Assembly (NCBI RefSeq): GCF_004135365.1
Contig: NZ_CP035492.1
Location: 3,682,501-3,745,000, forward strand
From: Paenibacillus protaetiae
Lineage (GTDB): Bacteria; Bacillota; Bacilli; Paenibacillales; Paenibacillaceae
Direction: 5' to 3'
DNA: 62,500 nt
Shown: positions 22,094 to 32,971 of the stretch, piece by piece
Layout: each line of letters starts with the position of its first letter
How positions within the stretch are numbered: the stretch's first letter is position 1
Program-made: the position numbers and the translations under genes
The notes under the pieces: model-generated
Seen by the model: the letters and a program-made list of their open reading frames with translations, nothing else
The model's database searches: none
What the model was told of the DNA's origin: nothing

Positions 22094-22120
22094 GGAGGAT
22101 TTTCCCTAGGAGGATTTTCC
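22094..22120 (+). repeat. 12-bp direct repeat before rplA
   Basis: GGAGGATTTTCC occurs twice, at 22094-22105 and 22109-22120, 15 nt apart. Both copies carry a Shine-Dalgarno-like GGAGG without a nearby start codon; the real rplA ribosome site (AAGGAGGAG) is 13 nt further on. Confidence 0.7.
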
Positions 22121-22149
22121 GCTATACCACATAAGGAGGAGAATGTATA

Positions 22150-22842
22150 ATGGCTAAGCACGGTAAGAAATATCTTGAAGCTGCTAAGCTGATTGACAGC
22201 GAAGCAACTTACGAGCCGCAAGAAGCAATCGAGCTCGTGAAAAAAGCTGCAACTGCCAAATTCGACGAGTCCGTTGAAGTAGCAGTTCGCCTGGGTGTTG
22301 ACCCTCGTAAACAAGACCAAGCCGTTCGCGGTGTAGTTGTACTTCCGCACGGTACTGGTAAAACAAAACGCGTCCTCGTATTCGCTAAAGGCGACAAAGC
22401 GAAGGAAGCGGAAGCTGCTGGCGCTGACTTTGTTGGCGATGCAGACATGATCAACAAAATCCAACAAGGCTGGTTCGAATTCGACGTCTGCGTAGCAACG
22501 CCGGATATGATGGCTGAAGTTGGTAAACTCGGTCGTATTCTCGGTGGTAAAGGCCTCATGCCTAACCCTAAAGCCGGCACTGTAACGTTTGACGTTACAA
22601 AAGCTGTGCAAGAGATTAAAGCCGGTAAAATCGAGTACCGTCTCGATAAAGCAGGTCAAATCCATGCTCCAATCGGTAAAGTATCCTTCGACGCAGAGAA
22701 GCTGAACGAAAACCTTCGTACGCTTGTTGACGCGCTGAACCGTGCTAAACCGGCTGCTGCTAAAGGGGTTTACCTGAAAAACATTTCCGTATCTTCGACA
22801 ATGGGTCCTGGCGCTCGTGTTTCCACGGCTTCCTTCCGTTAA
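22150..22842 (+). CDS. rplA: Ribosomal protein L1
   Basis: L1 forms the mobile stalk that helps release deacylated tRNA. The 230-residue protein has the conserved core segments [18 protein letters not shown] and the [18 protein letters not shown] motif near 130-150, and ends [10 protein letters not shown]. Start preceded by AAGGAGGAGAATGTATA. In other bacteria L1 represses its own operon; here the unusual spacer with a direct repeat lies in front. Confidence 0.98.
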   Translation: MAKHGKKYLEAAKLIDSEATYEPQEAIELVKKAATAKFDESVEVAVRLGVDPRKQDQAVRGVVVLPHGTGKTKRVLVFAKGDKAKEAEAAGADFVGDADMINKIQQGWFEFDVCVATPDMMAEVGKLGRILGGKGLMPNPKAGTVTFDVTKAVQEIKAGKIEYRLDKAGQIHAPIGKVSFDAEKLNENLRTLVDALNRAKPAAAKGVYLKNISVSSTMGPGARVSTASFR

Positions 22843-22872
22843 GAAATCCGGAACTGAATATCGAATATGCAT

Positions 22873-23010
22873 ACCGTAGACAGTAGGTGCCGCGAGGCTT
22901 AATTTCCTACCGAGGTGTTATGATAAAATGTTTGTGTACGGCATTGGCTAATAAGCCGATGCCGGGAAACGGACGATCATGGCCTTCGCGAGTTTGCGAG
23001 GGCCTTTCTC
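22873..23010 (+). ncRNA. L10 leader (ribosomal protein autoregulatory element)
   Basis: The spacer before rplJ carries the L10-leader features: CCGTAGACAGTAGGTGCCG, then CTTAATTTCCTACCGAGGTG, which resembles the L10(L12)4 binding region. A second hairpin at 22939-22964 (CGGCAT-GGCT with AGCC-ATGCCG) and a terminator-like hairpin (22981-23003, GGCCTTCGC with GCGAGGGCC, then TTTCT) follow. Excess L10-L12 complex is known to bind such leaders and reduce rplJL expression by attenuation in Bacillus. Confidence 0.88.
22981..23008 (+). terminator. Attenuator in the L10 leader
   Basis: GGCC-T-TCGC pairs with GCGA-G-GGCC, with a GAGTTT loop and a short TTTCT tail. It is placed to act as the regulated terminator of the leader; the weak T run suggests partial read-through. 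Confidence 0.7.
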
Positions 23011-23076
23011 ATGCACCCTAGTCAATCGACTTGTCATGAACGGCATGTACAACTGACCTTATAGGAGGTGTACAAT

Positions 23077-23580
23077 TTGGCTAACGCTAAGATTATTCAA
23101 GGCAAACAACAAGCAGTTGAAGAAATCACTTCGAAACTGCGCGAAAGCTCCAGCACGGTCGTTGCTGACTACCGCGGTCTGAACGTAGCGCAAGTAACAG
23201 AACTTCGCAAACAGCTTCGTGAAGCTGGCGTTGAGTTCCAAGTTCTGAAAAACTCGCTCGTTCGCCGTGCATCGGAAGCAGCTGAGTTGTCGGGTCTGAA
23301 CGAAATTCTGACAGGTCCTACAGCTATCGCATTCAGCAAAGAGGATGCTGTCGCTCCAGCGAAAATCTTGAACGATTTCGCGAAGAAGAACGAAGCGCTC
23401 AAGCTGAAAGGCGGCGTCGTTGAAGGTCAAGTCGTTGACCTCGCTCAAATCAAAGCACTGGCAGAACTTCCTTCCCGCGAAGGTTTGCTCTCCATGCTCC
23501 TCAGCGTCCTGCAAGCGCCTATGCGCAACTTCGCCCTTGCGGTTAAAGCAGTTGCTGAAAAACAAGAACAACAAGCGTAA
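23077..23580 (+). CDS. rplJ: Ribosomal protein L10
   Basis: L10 anchors the L12 dimers of the ribosomal stalk. The 167-residue protein contains the conserved [21 protein letters not shown] segment near residue 27 (shown in part), LTGPTAIAF near 80, and a C-terminal helix ending EKQEQQA that carries L12. The start is an unusual TTG at 23077, 6 nt after TAGGAGGTG; an in-frame GTG at 23068 overlaps the ribosome site itself. The leader in front is autoregulatory. Confidence 0.96.
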   Translation: MANAKIIQGKQQAVEEITSKLRESSSTVVADYRGLNVAQVTELRKQLREAGVEFQVLKNSLVRRASEAAELSGLNEILTGPTAIAFSKEDAVAPAKILNDFAKKNEALKLKGGVVEGQVVDLAQIKALAELPSREGLLSMLLSVLQAPMRNFALAVKAVAEKQEQQA

Positions 23581-23665
23581 GCTTGACGTTCCGGTTTACC
23601 TTTCTGCCGGCTAGCGCCGGACAGACCAACAAAAAACTATAAACAATTATTTGGAGGTTTATCTA

Positions 23666-24028
23666 ATGAGCAAAGAGCAAATCTTGGAAGCCATTAAAGG
23701 CATGAACGTTCTCGAACTGAACGATCTCGTTAAAGCAATCGAAGAAGAATTCGGCGTAACAGCTGCTGCACCAGTAGCAGTAGTTGCTGGCGGCGGCGCT
23801 GCTGAAGCTGCTGCACAAACTGAATTCGACGTAATCCTGACTAACGCAGGCGCTTCGAAAATCAACGTAATCAAAGTGGTTCGCGAAATCACGGGTCTTG
23901 GCCTGAAAGAAGCAAAAGACCTGGTTGACGGCGCTCCAAAACCAATCAAAGAAAAAGTGGCTAAAGAAGAAGCTGACGCTGTTAAAGCTAAGCTCGAAGA
24001 AGCTGGCGCTACTGTAGAAGTGAAATAA
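23666..24028 (+). CDS. rplL: Ribosomal protein L7/L12
   Basis: L12 dimers form the flexible stalk that recruits EF-Tu, EF-G and IF2. The 120-residue protein has the N-terminal dimer domain, an alanine/glycine-rich hinge ([18 protein letters not shown] around 33-50), and the C-terminal factor-binding domain with [27 protein letters not shown] precedes the ATG. It lies 85 nt after rplJ. Confidence 0.98.
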   Translation: MSKEQILEAIKGMNVLELNDLVKAIEEEFGVTAAAPVAVVAGGGAAEAAAQTEFDVILTNAGASKINVIKVVREITGLGLKEAKDLVDGAPKPIKEKVAKEEADAVKAKLEEAGATVEVK

Positions 24029-24057
24029 TAAAAGCTAACAAGCTTTGGTTTCACCAT

Positions 24058-24094
24058 ATGAACCCCTTGGAACGCTAAGTTTCAAGGGGTTCAT
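24058..24094 (+). terminator. Hairpin after rplL
   Basis: A perfect 12-bp stem, ATGAACCCCTTG with CAAGGGGTTCAT, has a 13-nt loop. The following TGTATATTA is a poor U-tract, so it may end transcription only partly or protect the rplL mRNA 3' end. Confidence 0.6.
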
Positions 24095-24121
24095 TGTATA
24101 TTACTAAGCGGGGGGTCCACG

Positions 24122-24727
24122 ATGGCTGGCCATTATTATTCGGCAAAACCGGACGTGAAGTCGGACCGGCAAACGGTTGAAACGAAAATTCGGGATTTTT
24201 CGTTTCGTTTTGTGACGGATGCGGGCGTATTCTCAAAGTCTGCTGTAGATTACGGAAGCAGAGTGCTGCTTGAAACATTAACGATTAATCCGGACGCCAA
24301 GGTGCTGGATGTCGGCTGCGGTTACGGCCCGATTGGACTAACGGCAGCAAAACTGGCGCCGCAAGGCCATGTTACGATGATCGACATTAACGAGCGAGCT
24401 GTCGAGCTGGCCCGTCATAACGCCAAGCTGAACGGCATCGCCAATGTGACGATTGTTCAAAGCGATCTATATGAGAAAGTAAAAGATGCAGCATTTGATA
24501 CTATTTTGACTAATCCGCCGATTCGTGCGGGCAAAGCCGTTGTCCACCGGATTTTCGAAGAAGGTTATGAACGGCTTGTGCCGGGCGGCCGCATGTGGGT
24601 CGTTATTCAGAAGAAGCAGGGCGCGCCTTCTGCGGAAGCTAAATTGCTGTCGCTTTTTGGCCAAGTGGATGAAATAACAAAGGATAAAGGCTACCGCATC
24701 TTTTGTGCCGTTAAATCCGGCGAGTGA
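24122..24727 (+). CDS. Class I SAM-dependent methyltransferase (RsmC-like, YbxB)
   Basis: The 201-residue protein resembles the C-terminal domain of the 16S rRNA guanine-N2 methyltransferase RsmC. SAM-binding motif I is VLDVGCGYGPIG near residues 60-71, the acidic residue of motif II is in MIDINERAVE, and the catalytic NPPIR (NPP-type, typical for N-methylation) is near 124. AAGCGGGGGG precedes the ATG. Placed between rplL and rpoB as in Bacillus (ybxB). RNA target is inferred, not shown. Confidence 0.9.
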   Translation: MAGHYYSAKPDVKSDRQTVETKIRDFSFRFVTDAGVFSKSAVDYGSRVLLETLTINPDAKVLDVGCGYGPIGLTAAKLAPQGHVTMIDINERAVELARHNAKLNGIANVTIVQSDLYEKVKDAAFDTILTNPPIRAGKAVVHRIFEEGYERLVPGGRMWVVIQKKQGAPSAEAKLLSLFGQVDEITKDKGYRIFCAVKSGE

Positions 24728-24779
24728 AGCAGGAAAATGCGTAAATGGATCTTTTTGGGAATGAATTTAAAATCTTGAC

Positions 24780-24809
24780 TTGACATTTGCGATGTGATAG
24801 TATTATAAA
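24780..24809 (+). promoter_or_regulatory. Promoter of rpoB-rpoC
   Basis: A perfect TTGACA (24780-24785), overlapping a second TTGACT, is followed after 18 bp by TATAAA (24804-24809); TATTAT at 24801 is an alternative with shorter spacing. It predicts a leader of roughly 275 nt before the rpoB start. Confidence 0.75.
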
Positions 24810-24972
24810 ATGTCAGCATTAAATTGGGCTCAATATCTTTAGTCAGTTAAAATGTCAAGCGCGATTTTTTTGAGGCGAATGCATATTTGGCCGGCGTATG
24901 ACGTATAATGTTTACATTTTGGGCAAAATTACTTGATATGAGGCCGTGGCGCCTTCGTTCGCGCGTGGCCGG

Positions 24973-25049
24973 CTCCCGGAACATGCTCTTTTTTCGAAGC
25001 TATTCGATAAGGGCTTTTCTTTATTTGAAAGAAGAACATGTGTCGGGAG
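24973..25049 (+). other. Structured rpoB leader
   Basis: In the 366-nt gap before rpoB, CTCCCG-GA-ACATG (24973-24985) pairs with CATGT-GT-CGGGAG (25037-25049): two perfect helices of 6 and 5 bp separated by a 2x2 internal loop. Inside are smaller hairpins TCGA...TCGA and TTCTTT-ATTTG-AAAGAA. No T run follows. Ends 45 nt before the rpoB TTG. No known RNA family is recognised. Confidence 0.5.
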
Positions 25050-25093
25050 TAAAATATCGATGCTGTGAGACAGACATGAGGGGTGAGGTAAAG

Positions 25094-28000
25094 TTGGCAG
25101 GACAACTTGTTCAGTATGGTCGGCGCACGCGTAGAAGCTATGCCCGAATCAACGAGGTGCTGGAAGTCCCAAACCTAATTGAGATCCAACAAAAATCGTA
25201 CGAGAAGTTTCTGGAAAGCGATCTGCTAGAACTGTTCCAGGATATCTCGCCGATTCAGGACTTTACGGGGAATCTATCACTTGAGTTTATCGATTATAGC
25301 TTGGGGGAACCTAAGTATTCGGTTGACGATTCGAAAGAGCGCGATGTGACGTATGCTGCTCCATTACGCGTTAAGGTGCGGCTGTTCAATAAGGAAACCG
25401 GCGAAGTGAAGGAACAAGAAGTGTTCATGGGTGACTTCCCGCTGATGACCGAGACCGGCACGTTTATTATTAACGGGGCGGAACGGGTTATCGTCAGTCA
25501 ATTGGTTCGATCCCCAAGTGTATATTTCAGCACGAAGGTTGATAAGAACGGGAAGAAGACATACACGGCTACTGTCATTCCTAACCGCGGCGCATGGCTC
25601 GAGCTTGAAACGGACGCCAAAGATATCATTTACGTTCGGATCGACCGCACGCGCAAAATCCCGGTAACGGTTCTTTTGCGTGCGCTTGGTTTCGGCACCG
25701 ATGCCGAAATTTTGGAGCTGCTTGGCAATGACGAGTATATCCGCAATACGCTCGACAAGGATAACACCGACTCGACGGAAAAAGCATTGATCGAAATTTA
25801 TGAACGTCTTCGTCCAGGCGAGCCGCCGACATTGGACAACGCAAGAAGCCTGCTCGTTGCGCGCTTCTTTGATCCAAAACGGTATGACCTTGCAAACGTA
25901 GGCCGTTACAAAATAAACAAAAAGCTTCACATCAAAAATCGCTTGTTCAACCAACGTCTTGCTGAGACGCTGTTTGATCCGGACACAGGCGAAATTATCG
26001 CTGAAGCTGGTCAAGTGATTGACCGCAGACTGCTTGACGAAATTTTGGACCGTCTTGAAACCAACGTAGGTTTCAAAACCTACCATGTTGCAGGCGGCGT
26101 TCTGGAATCCGACAGCATTCCGCTTCAAGCCGTTAACGTATTCTCGCCGCTGGATGAGACGAAGGTGATCAAAGTCATCTCGAACGGTATTATCGACAAA
26201 GCGGTGAAGCATATTACGCCGGCCGATATTATCGCATCCATCAACTATTTCATCAACCTGTTGCATGGCGTAGGCAACACGGACGATATTGACCATTTGG
26301 GCAACCGCCGCCTTCGTTCCGTTGGCGAACTGCTGCAAAACCAGTTCCGTATCGGTTTGTCCCGTATGGAACGCGTTGTCCGCGAAAGAATGTCCATTCA
26401 GGACGCGAATGCGATTACGCCGCAGGCTCTTATTAATATACGCCCGGTCATTGCGTCCATTAAGGAATTTTTTGGCTCTTCGCAGCTGTCGCAGTTTATG
26501 GACCAGACGAACCCGCTTGCCGAGCTTACGCATAAACGCCGTTTGTCCGCTCTTGGACCTGGCGGTTTGACGCGTGAACGGGCTGGCATGGAAGTCCGCG
26601 ACGTCCATCCGTCCCACTATGGACGGATGTGCCCGATCGAGACGCCGGAAGGTCCGAACATCGGTCTGATCAACTCCTTGTCGACGTTTGCCCGGATCAA
26701 TGAGTATGGCTTTATTGAAGCGCCATACCGTTGGATCGATCCGAAGACAGGTCGGGTAACGGATCAAGTTACCTATATGACTGCCGATGAAGAAGACAAC
26801 TACGTTGTAGGCCAAGCGAACGCTTTGCTGAACGAAGACGGTTCATTTGTGGAAGAGACCAACATTGTCCGTTACAATAAGCAAGCCGATAACATTTTGA
26901 CGATGCCGTCCAGCCGGATTGACTATATGGACGTATCGCCGAAACAGGTTGTTTCCGTGGCGACGGCTCTTATTCCGTTCCTTGAGAACGATGACTCGAA
27001 CCGCGCCTTGATGGGATCGAACATGCAACGCCAAGCTGTACCGCTTCTTATTCCGAAAGCTCCGTTCGTCGGAACGGGCATGGAGCATAAAGCGGCGAAA
27101 GACTCGGGTGTATGTATTGTATCCAAGTACGACGGTATTATTGAACGGGTTACGGCAAATGAAATTTGGCTGCGTCGTGTTGAGACAATCGACGGCCGCG
27201 AAGTTCACGGTGACCTGATTAAACATAAAGTTCATAAATTTATGCGTTCCAACCAAGGTACCTGCATCAACCAGCGCCCAATCGTCCGCAAAGGCGAAGT
27301 AATCAAAAAAGGCGACATTCTGGCTGACGGCCCTTCGACGGAACAAGGCGAATTGGCGCTTGGCCGCAACGTAGTCGTTGCCTTCATGACTTGGGAAGGT
27401 TACAACTACGAGGATGCCATCCTGCTTAGCGAAAAACTTGTGAAAGAAGACGTGTACACGTCCATTCACATTGAGGAATATGAATCCGAAGCCCGCGATA
27501 CGAAGCTGGGGCCGGAAGAAATTACACGCGACATCCCGAACGTTGGGGAAGAAGCGCTCAAAAACCTCGACGAACGCGGTATTATCCGTGTCGGCGCCGA
27601 AATTGGCGCGGGCGACATTCTGGTCGGCAAAGTAACGCCTAAAGGCGTAACGGAGCTTACGGCAGAAGAACGCTTGCTGCATGCCATCTTTGGCGAAAAG
27701 GCACGCGAAGTTCGCGATACGTCGCTCCGTGTACCGCATGGTACGGACGGCATCGTTGTAGACGTGAAAGTATTTACGCGCGAGAACGGCGACGAGCTGC
27801 CTCCGGGCGTTAATCAGCTTGTCCGTGTTTACATCGCTCAGAAGCGTAAAATTTCGCAAGGCGATAAAATGGCAGGACGCCACGGTAACAAAGGGGTTAT
27901 CGCGCGCATCATGCCGGAAGAAGATATGCCGTTCCTGCCGGACGGCACGCCGGTTGAGGTCGTTCTGAACCCGCTGGGCGTACCTTCCCGGATGAACATC

Positions 28001-28639
28001 GGTCAAGCGTTTGAAGTCCATCTTGGCATGGCCTGCAAGCTGCTCGGCATTCATGCGGCAACGCCGGTATTTGACGGCGCGCGTGAAAATGACGTATTTG
28101 ACACCCTTGTAGAAGCCGGCATGCAGCGCAACGGTAAAACCGTTCTGTACGACGGCCGCACAGGCGAAACGTTTGAACGTGAAGTAACTGTAGGCGTCAT
28201 GTACATGATCAAACTGGCGCACATGGTCGATGATAAAATCCATGCCCGCTCGACAGGCCCTTACTCGCTTGTTACCCAGCAGCCGCTGGGTGGTAAAGCG
28301 CAGTTCGGCGGCCAGCGTTTCGGGGAGATGGAAGTATGGGCGCTTGAAGCTTACGGTGCCGCTCATACGCTGCAAGAAATCCTCACGGTTAAGTCTGACG
28401 ACGTGGTTGGCCGCGTGAAGACGTACGAATCGATCGTGAAGGGCGAGAACGTACCGGAGCCAGGCGTTCCGGAATCGTTTAAGGTATTGATCAAAGAGCT
28501 TCAAAGCCTTGGCATGGACGTAAAAATCCTGTCCGAGAATGAAGAGGAAATCGAGATGAAAGAATCGGACGATGAAGATGATGCAGCGGGCGATAAACTG
28601 AATCTCAACCTTGAAGGCGCAGAAGTTGGCGCGGAATAA
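25094..28639 (+). CDS. rpoB: RpoB, RNA polymerase beta subunit
   Basis: The 1181-residue catalytic subunit of RNA polymerase. The start is TTG at 25094 after GGGGTGAGG, giving [17 protein letters not shown] right at the N terminus as in Bacillus RpoB; the frame extends 62 codons upstream without support. The rifampicin region (about 26476-26585) reads [13 protein letters not shown]...[13 protein letters not shown], the sensitive consensus. Late conserved segments [13 protein letters not shown] and [20 protein letters not shown] are present. The C-terminal tail is acidic ([11 protein letters not shown]). Followed by rpoC after 92 nt. Confidence 0.98.
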   Translation: MAGQLVQYGRRTRRSYARINEVLEVPNLIEIQQKSYEKFLESDLLELFQDISPIQDFTGNLSLEFIDYSLGEPKYSVDDSKERDVTYAAPLRVKVRLFNKETGEVKEQEVFMGDFPLMTETGTFIINGAERVIVSQLVRSPSVYFSTKVDKNGKKTYTATVIPNRGAWLELETDAKDIIYVRIDRTRKIPVTVLLRALGFGTDAEILELLGNDEYIRNTLDKDNTDSTEKALIEIYERLRPGEPPTLDNARSLLVARFFDPKRYDLANVGRYKINKKLHIKNRLFNQRLAETLFDPDTGEIIAEAGQVIDRRLLDEILDRLETNVGFKTYHVAGGVLESDSIPLQAVNVFSPLDETKVIKVISNGIIDKAVKHITPADIIASINYFINLLHGVGNTDDIDHLGNRRLRSVGELLQNQFRIGLSRMERVVRERMSIQDANAITPQALINIRPVIASIKEFFGSSQLSQFMDQTNPLAELTHKRRLSALGPGGLTRERAGMEVRDVHPSHYGRMCPIETPEGPNIGLINSLSTFARINEYGFIEAPYRWIDPKTGRVTDQVTYMTADEEDNYVVGQANALLNEDGSFVEETNIVRYNKQADNILTMPSSRIDYMDVSPKQVVSVATALIPFLENDDSNRALMGSNMQRQAVPLLIPKAPFVGTGMEHKAAKDSGVCIVSKYDGIIERVTANEIWLRRVETIDGREVHGDLIKHKVHKFMRSNQGTCINQRPIVRKGEVIKKGDILADGPSTEQGELALGRNVVVAFMTWEGYNYEDAILLSEKLVKEDVYTSIHIEEYESEARDTKLGPEEITRDIPNVGEEALKNLDERGIIRVGAEIGAGDILVGKVTPKGVTELTAEERLLHAIFGEKAREVRDTSLRVPHGTDGIVVDVKVFTRENGDELPPGVNQLVRVYIAQKRKISQGDKMAGRHGNKGVIARIMPEEDMPFLPDGTPVEVVLNPLGVPSRMNIGQAFEVHLGMACKLLGIHAATPVFDGARENDVFDTLVEAGMQRNGKTVLYDGRTGETFEREVTVGVMYMIKLAHMVDDKIHARSTGPYSLVTQQPLGGKAQFGGQRFGEMEVWALEAYGAAHTLQEILTVKSDDVVGRVKTYESIVKGENVPEPGVPESFKVLIKELQSLGMDVKILSENEEEIEMKESDDEDDAAGDKLNLNLEGAEVGAE

Positions 28640-28731
28640 ATAACGATTTCAGGCACGGCTCCCGACGGCAATGGTTCTCATCGGGAGTCAGCCTATGACT
28701 ACAGCTATACATGACGAAGGAGGGTTGCTCC

Positions 28732-31700
28732 TTGTTGGACGTGAACAACTTCGAGTATATGAAAATTGGTCTGGCATCGCCGGATAAAATTCGTTCTTGG
28801 TCCCGCGGAGAAGTGAAAAAACCGGAAACAATCAACTACAGAACGTTGAAGCCGGAAAAGGAAGGGCTCTTCTGCGAGAAAATTTTTGGACCGCAGAAAG
28901 ACTGGGAATGTCACTGCGGCAAATATAAACGGGTTCGTTATAAAGGCGTCGTGTGCGACCGCTGCGGCGTTGAAGTAACCCGCGCGAAAGTTCGCCGCGA
29001 ACGGATGGGCCATATCGAATTGGCTGCTCCTGTATCGCATATTTGGTACTTTAAAGGGATTCCAAGCCGCATGGGTCTTGCTTTGGATATGTCTCCTCGT
29101 TCGCTTGAGGAAATTATCTACTTTGCATCCTATGTCGTAACCGACCCTGGAGATACGCCGCTCGAGAAAAAACAACTGCTGTCCGAAAAAGAATACCGCA
29201 GCTACCGTGAAAAATACGGCTACGGATTCCAAGCCGGCATGGGCGCTGAAGCGGTTAAAAAGCTTTTGCAGGACATTGATGTGGAAAAAGAGCTTGAGAC
29301 GCTGAAAGAAGAGCTTCGTACGGCGCAAGGCCAACGCCGCAACCGTGCGATCAAACGTCTGGAAGTCATCGAGGCATTCCGTAATTCCGGCAACCAGCCG
29401 GATTGGATGATTCTTGATGTGCTGCCGGTTATTCCGCCGGAGCTTCGCCCGATGGTTCAGCTCGACGGCGGACGTTTTGCAACGTCTGACCTGAACGATC
29501 TGTACCGCCGCGTTATTAACCGCAACAACCGTCTGAAACGCCTTCTGGATCTTGGCGCACCGGACATTATCGTGCAAAACGAGAAACGGATGCTGCAAGA
29601 AGCCGTTGACGCTTTGATCGATAACGGCCGCCGCGGCCGTCCGGTAACTGGCCCGGGCAACCGTCCTTTGAAATCGCTCAGCCATATGCTGAAAGGTAAA
29701 CAAGGCCGTTTCCGCCAAAACTTGCTCGGTAAACGCGTTGACTATTCCGGCCGTTCCGTTATCGTCGTAGGTCCGGACCTGAAAATGTTCCAATGCGGCC
29801 TGCCGAAAGAGATGGCTTTGGAGCTGTTTAAGCCTTTCGTCATGAAAGAGCTTGTTAATAAAGGTCTTGCTCATAACATCAAAAGCGCAAAACGCAAAGT
29901 AGAACGCGTAAGCGCAGAAGTGTGGGACGTTCTGGAGGAAGTTATCAAAGAACATCCGGTTCTGCTGAACCGTGCCCCTACGCTTCACAGACTCGGTATT
30001 CAAGCGTTTGAACCGATTTTGGTGGAAGGCCGCGCTATCCGCCTCCATCCGCTCGTATGTACGGCGTACAACGCCGACTTCGACGGCGACCAAATGGCCG
30101 TTCACGTTCCGCTGTCCGCAGAAGCCCAAACGGAAGCACGTCTTCTGATGCTTGCTGCAGGCAACATTTTGAACCCGAAAGACGGCAAGCCTGTCGTTAC
30201 GCCTTCGCAGGATATGGTTCTTGGCAGCTACTATCTGACGATGGACAATAACGAAGCCAAAGGCGCCGGATCGGTATTCGCAACCGTAAATGAAGCAGTA
30301 TCGGCTTATCAGCGCGAGATTGTCTCGCTGCATGCCCGTATCTTCATCCCTGCGCGCGTGTTGAACAAAACAGGCTTTACCAAAGAGCAGAACGAATCGC
30401 TTATCTCGACTACGGTCGGCAAGGTGATCTTTAACGAGATTTTCCCTGCAGACTTCCCGTATATTAACGAGGCAACGAAAGTTAATCTGCTTCAAGGTAC
30501 ACCTGATAAATATTTCGTGCATGAAAAAGGTACTGACCTGAAAAAATTTGCAGAAGCGCTGCCGATTGCCGGCGGTGTCGGCAAAGAGTACCTCGGTACG
30601 ATTATCGCCGAGTGTTTCCGCAAATACCATACGACACAAACGTCGATTACGCTTGACCGCATCAAGCAGCTCGGTTTCACGTATTCCACGCGTGCCGGCG
30701 TTTCGATCGCCGTATCCGACGTTGTCGTGCCGAAAGAAAAAGCGGATATCCTGAGCGAAGCGGAAAATCAAGCGAAAGTTGTTACGAATCAATACCGTCG
30801 CGGTTTGATTACGAATGACGAACGTTATGACCGTGTTATCGATATTTGGGGTAAAGCGAAAGATCGCATTACCGACGTGCTGATGAAATCAATGGACCGC
30901 TACAACAACATCATGCTTATGGTTGATTCCAAAGCGCGCGGTAACAAATCGCAGATCACGCAGCTTGGCGGCATGCGCGGCCTGATGGCCAACCCGGCCG
31001 GCCGCATCATCGAGTTGCCGATCAAATCGAACTTCCGCGAAGGCCTGACCGTCCTCGAGTACTTCATCTCGACGCACGGTGCGCGTAAAGGTCTCGCCGA
31101 TACGGCTCTTCGTACAGCCGACTCGGGTTACTTGACCCGCCGTCTGGTTGACGTTGCGCAAGACGTTATCGTTCGTGAAGACGATTGCGGTACGGACAAA
31201 GGCTTTACCGTTCATAAAATCCAGGACGGCAAAGAAGTTATCGAGGATCTGTACGACCGTATTGAAGGCCGTTACTCCTTCGAGACGGTTCGTCATCCAG
31301 TGACGAAAGAAATTATTGTGAACCGCAACGAATTGATTGATTCGGACAAAGCAGAAGCTATCGTAGATGCTGGTATCGAAAAGATCCAAATTCGTTCGAT
31401 CTTGAGCTGCCGCGCCCGCCATGGCGTGTGCAAAATTTGCTACGGCCGCAACCTGGCAACAGGCAAGCACGTAGAGATCGGCGAAGCTGTCGGCATCATC
31501 GCTGCCCAATCGATCGGCGAGCCGGGAACCCAGCTCACCATGCGTACATTCCATACCGGCGGCGTTGCCGGCGACGATATTACGCAAGGTTTGCCGCGTA
31601 TCCAGGAGCTTTTCGAAGCGCGTAACCCGAAAGGCCAAGCGATCATTACGGAGCTTGACGGCGTAATCAAAGAGATTCGCGAAGCGAAAGACCGCCGCGA

Positions 31701-32355
31701 AATCGAAGTGCAAGGCGAAGCGGAAACGAAGGTCTATGCCGTTACTTACGGCTCCCGTATCCGTGTAACCGAAGGGCAGCATGTAGAAGCCGGCGATGAG
31801 CTGACCGATGGTTCCATTGACCCGAAAGACATGCTGCGCATTAAAGGTATCCGTGGCGTTCAGAACTACATCCTTCAGGAAGTTCAACGCGTATACCGGA
31901 ATCAGGGCGTAGAAATCAACGACAAGCATATCGAAGTCATGGTTAAGCAAATGCTTCGCAAAATCCGTATCGTTGATGCGGGCGATACGACGCTGCTGCC
32001 AGGCGCTTTTGTTGATATGCATGAATACGAAGAAGCAAACCGCGATGCAATCTTGGCCGGCAAAGAACCTGCCGTTGCAAAACCGGTATTGCTCGGTATT
32101 ACCAAAGCTTCCCTCGAAACGGATTCCTTCTTGTCCGCTGCGTCGTTCCAAGAAACGACCCGCGTGCTTACCGACGCTGCCATCAAAGGCAAAGTCGATC
32201 AGCTGCTCGGCCTGAAAGAAAACGTCATTATCGGCAAGCTGATTCCGGCAGGTACGGGGATGACCCGCTACCGGAATATCCGTTTTGCCGGTATCGAAGA
32301 AGAGCAAGAAGCAGCGCAAGGCGAGCTGGAGTCCGAAGCGGTTACGGTTGATTAA
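28732..32355 (+). CDS. rpoC: RpoC, RNA polymerase beta' subunit
   Basis: The 1207-residue beta' subunit carries the active site. The start is TTG at 28732, 7 nt after GAAGGAGGG, yielding [17 protein letters not shown]. Visible features are the N-terminal zinc ribbon (CHCG and CDRCG near residues 60-78), the catalytic NADFDGDQM near 447 that holds Mg, the bridge-helix/trigger-loop region with [15 protein letters not shown] and [20 protein letters not shown], and a second zinc cluster ([13 protein letters not shown]). Acidic, glutamate-rich C terminus. Confidence 0.98.
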   Translation: MLDVNNFEYMKIGLASPDKIRSWSRGEVKKPETINYRTLKPEKEGLFCEKIFGPQKDWECHCGKYKRVRYKGVVCDRCGVEVTRAKVRRERMGHIELAAPVSHIWYFKGIPSRMGLALDMSPRSLEEIIYFASYVVTDPGDTPLEKKQLLSEKEYRSYREKYGYGFQAGMGAEAVKKLLQDIDVEKELETLKEELRTAQGQRRNRAIKRLEVIEAFRNSGNQPDWMILDVLPVIPPELRPMVQLDGGRFATSDLNDLYRRVINRNNRLKRLLDLGAPDIIVQNEKRMLQEAVDALIDNGRRGRPVTGPGNRPLKSLSHMLKGKQGRFRQNLLGKRVDYSGRSVIVVGPDLKMFQCGLPKEMALELFKPFVMKELVNKGLAHNIKSAKRKVERVSAEVWDVLEEVIKEHPVLLNRAPTLHRLGIQAFEPILVEGRAIRLHPLVCTAYNADFDGDQMAVHVPLSAEAQTEARLLMLAAGNILNPKDGKPVVTPSQDMVLGSYYLTMDNNEAKGAGSVFATVNEAVSAYQREIVSLHARIFIPARVLNKTGFTKEQNESLISTTVGKVIFNEIFPADFPYINEATKVNLLQGTPDKYFVHEKGTDLKKFAEALPIAGGVGKEYLGTIIAECFRKYHTTQTSITLDRIKQLGFTYSTRAGVSIAVSDVVVPKEKADILSEAENQAKVVTNQYRRGLITNDERYDRVIDIWGKAKDRITDVLMKSMDRYNNIMLMVDSKARGNKSQITQLGGMRGLMANPAGRIIELPIKSNFREGLTVLEYFISTHGARKGLADTALRTADSGYLTRRLVDVAQDVIVREDDCGTDKGFTVHKIQDGKEVIEDLYDRIEGRYSFETVRHPVTKEIIVNRNELIDSDKAEAIVDAGIEKIQIRSILSCRARHGVCKICYGRNLATGKHVEIGEAVGIIAAQSIGEPGTQLTMRTFHTGGVAGDDITQGLPRIQELFEARNPKGQAIITELDGVIKEIREAKDRREIEVQGEAETKVYAVTYGSRIRVTEGQHVEAGDELTDGSIDPKDMLRIKGIRGVQNYILQEVQRVYRNQGVEINDKHIEVMVKQMLRKIRIVDAGDTTLLPGAFVDMHEYEEANRDAILAGKEPAVAKPVLLGITKASLETDSFLSAASFQETTRVLTDAAIKGKVDQLLGLKENVIIGKLIPAGTGMTRYRNIRFAGIEEEQEAAQGELESEAVTVD

Positions 32356-32400
32356 TCGACCGCTTGCTCCCTTCCTTGTAAAGCATGGCGAACGCAGCGC

Positions 32401-32431
32401 GGCAGCCGGATGTCTCTGACAATCGGCTGCC
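32401..32431 (+). terminator. Possible terminator after rpoC
   Basis: A perfect 8-bp G/C-rich stem GGCAGCCG/CGGCTGCC encloses a 15-nt loop; the tail CGCTTTTCGC has only four T. A weak intrinsic terminator at best. Confidence 0.4.
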
Positions 32432-32493
32432 CGCTTTTCGCTTGCTGTGCGAAAAGTTACAAATGTTAGCAATGAGCATTTTGCAATGCCGCC

Positions 32494-32521
32494 TTGACAT
32501 AGCAGGGCATTAGGTGATAAT
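32494..32521 (+). promoter_or_regulatory. Promoter of the str operon
   Basis: A perfect TTGACA (32494-32499) is followed after 16 bp by GATAAT (32516-32521). It would transcribe the L7Ae-like gene, rpsL, rpsG, fusA and tuf. Confidence 0.75.
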
Positions 32522-32577
32522 ATATCGAAGTGTGCCTAGTGGCTAAGCCTTCTTTTTTGATAGAGGATGGTGATACC

Positions 32578-32808
32578 ATGCAATTTAAAGTTGGCGCAAA
32601 ACAGACGACGAAGATGCTCGAGCAAGGTCGTGCAATCGAAGTCTACATTGCCCGTGATGCAGATCCGAAGATGAGAGACAAGATCGCTCATCTGTGTGAA
32701 CGTTTAGAGGTGCCGATCAGATGGATCGATACCATGAAGCTGCTTGGCGAAACCTGCGGAATTGACGTAGGGGCTGCAACAGCTGCACTCGTACATGCGG
32801 AACAATAA
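32578..32808 (+). CDS. rplGB: L7Ae-family K-turn-binding ribosomal protein (YbxF/RplGB)
   Basis: A 76-residue L7Ae/L30e-fold protein. Members bind RNA kink-turns; Bacillus YbxF associates with ribosomes during growth. Recognised by the N-terminal KVGAKQTTKMLEQG, the central YIARDADPKMRDKI, and the GETCGIDVGAATAA signature close to the C terminus. The ATG at 32578 begins at the family start; GAGG is somewhat far upstream. It leads the str operon, its usual place in Bacillales. Confidence 0.93.
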   Translation: MQFKVGAKQTTKMLEQGRAIEVYIARDADPKMRDKIAHLCERLEVPIRWIDTMKLLGETCGIDVGAATAALVHAEQ

Positions 32809-32971
32809 AGATGACACCTTTTTTGCTGGCTCTACAACATGAATGTGGTGTTCGGCAGAAATTTTTATTTGCTCTTTTATGAACCGCCTGGATCTGTGGG
32901 CTTAACAATTGGGTTTAATGTCTACCATTGATACAAAAAGACATCAAGATATTGGAAGGGGGTGGCACAAA

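Noticed and set aside
24904-24909. Second rpoB promoter at TATAAT
   Set aside because: No acceptable -35 at 16-18 bp and no extended -10.
25364-32472. Long antisense frames over rpoB and rpoC
   Set aside because: Strong codon bias removes stop codons on the other strand; the products are not family-like.
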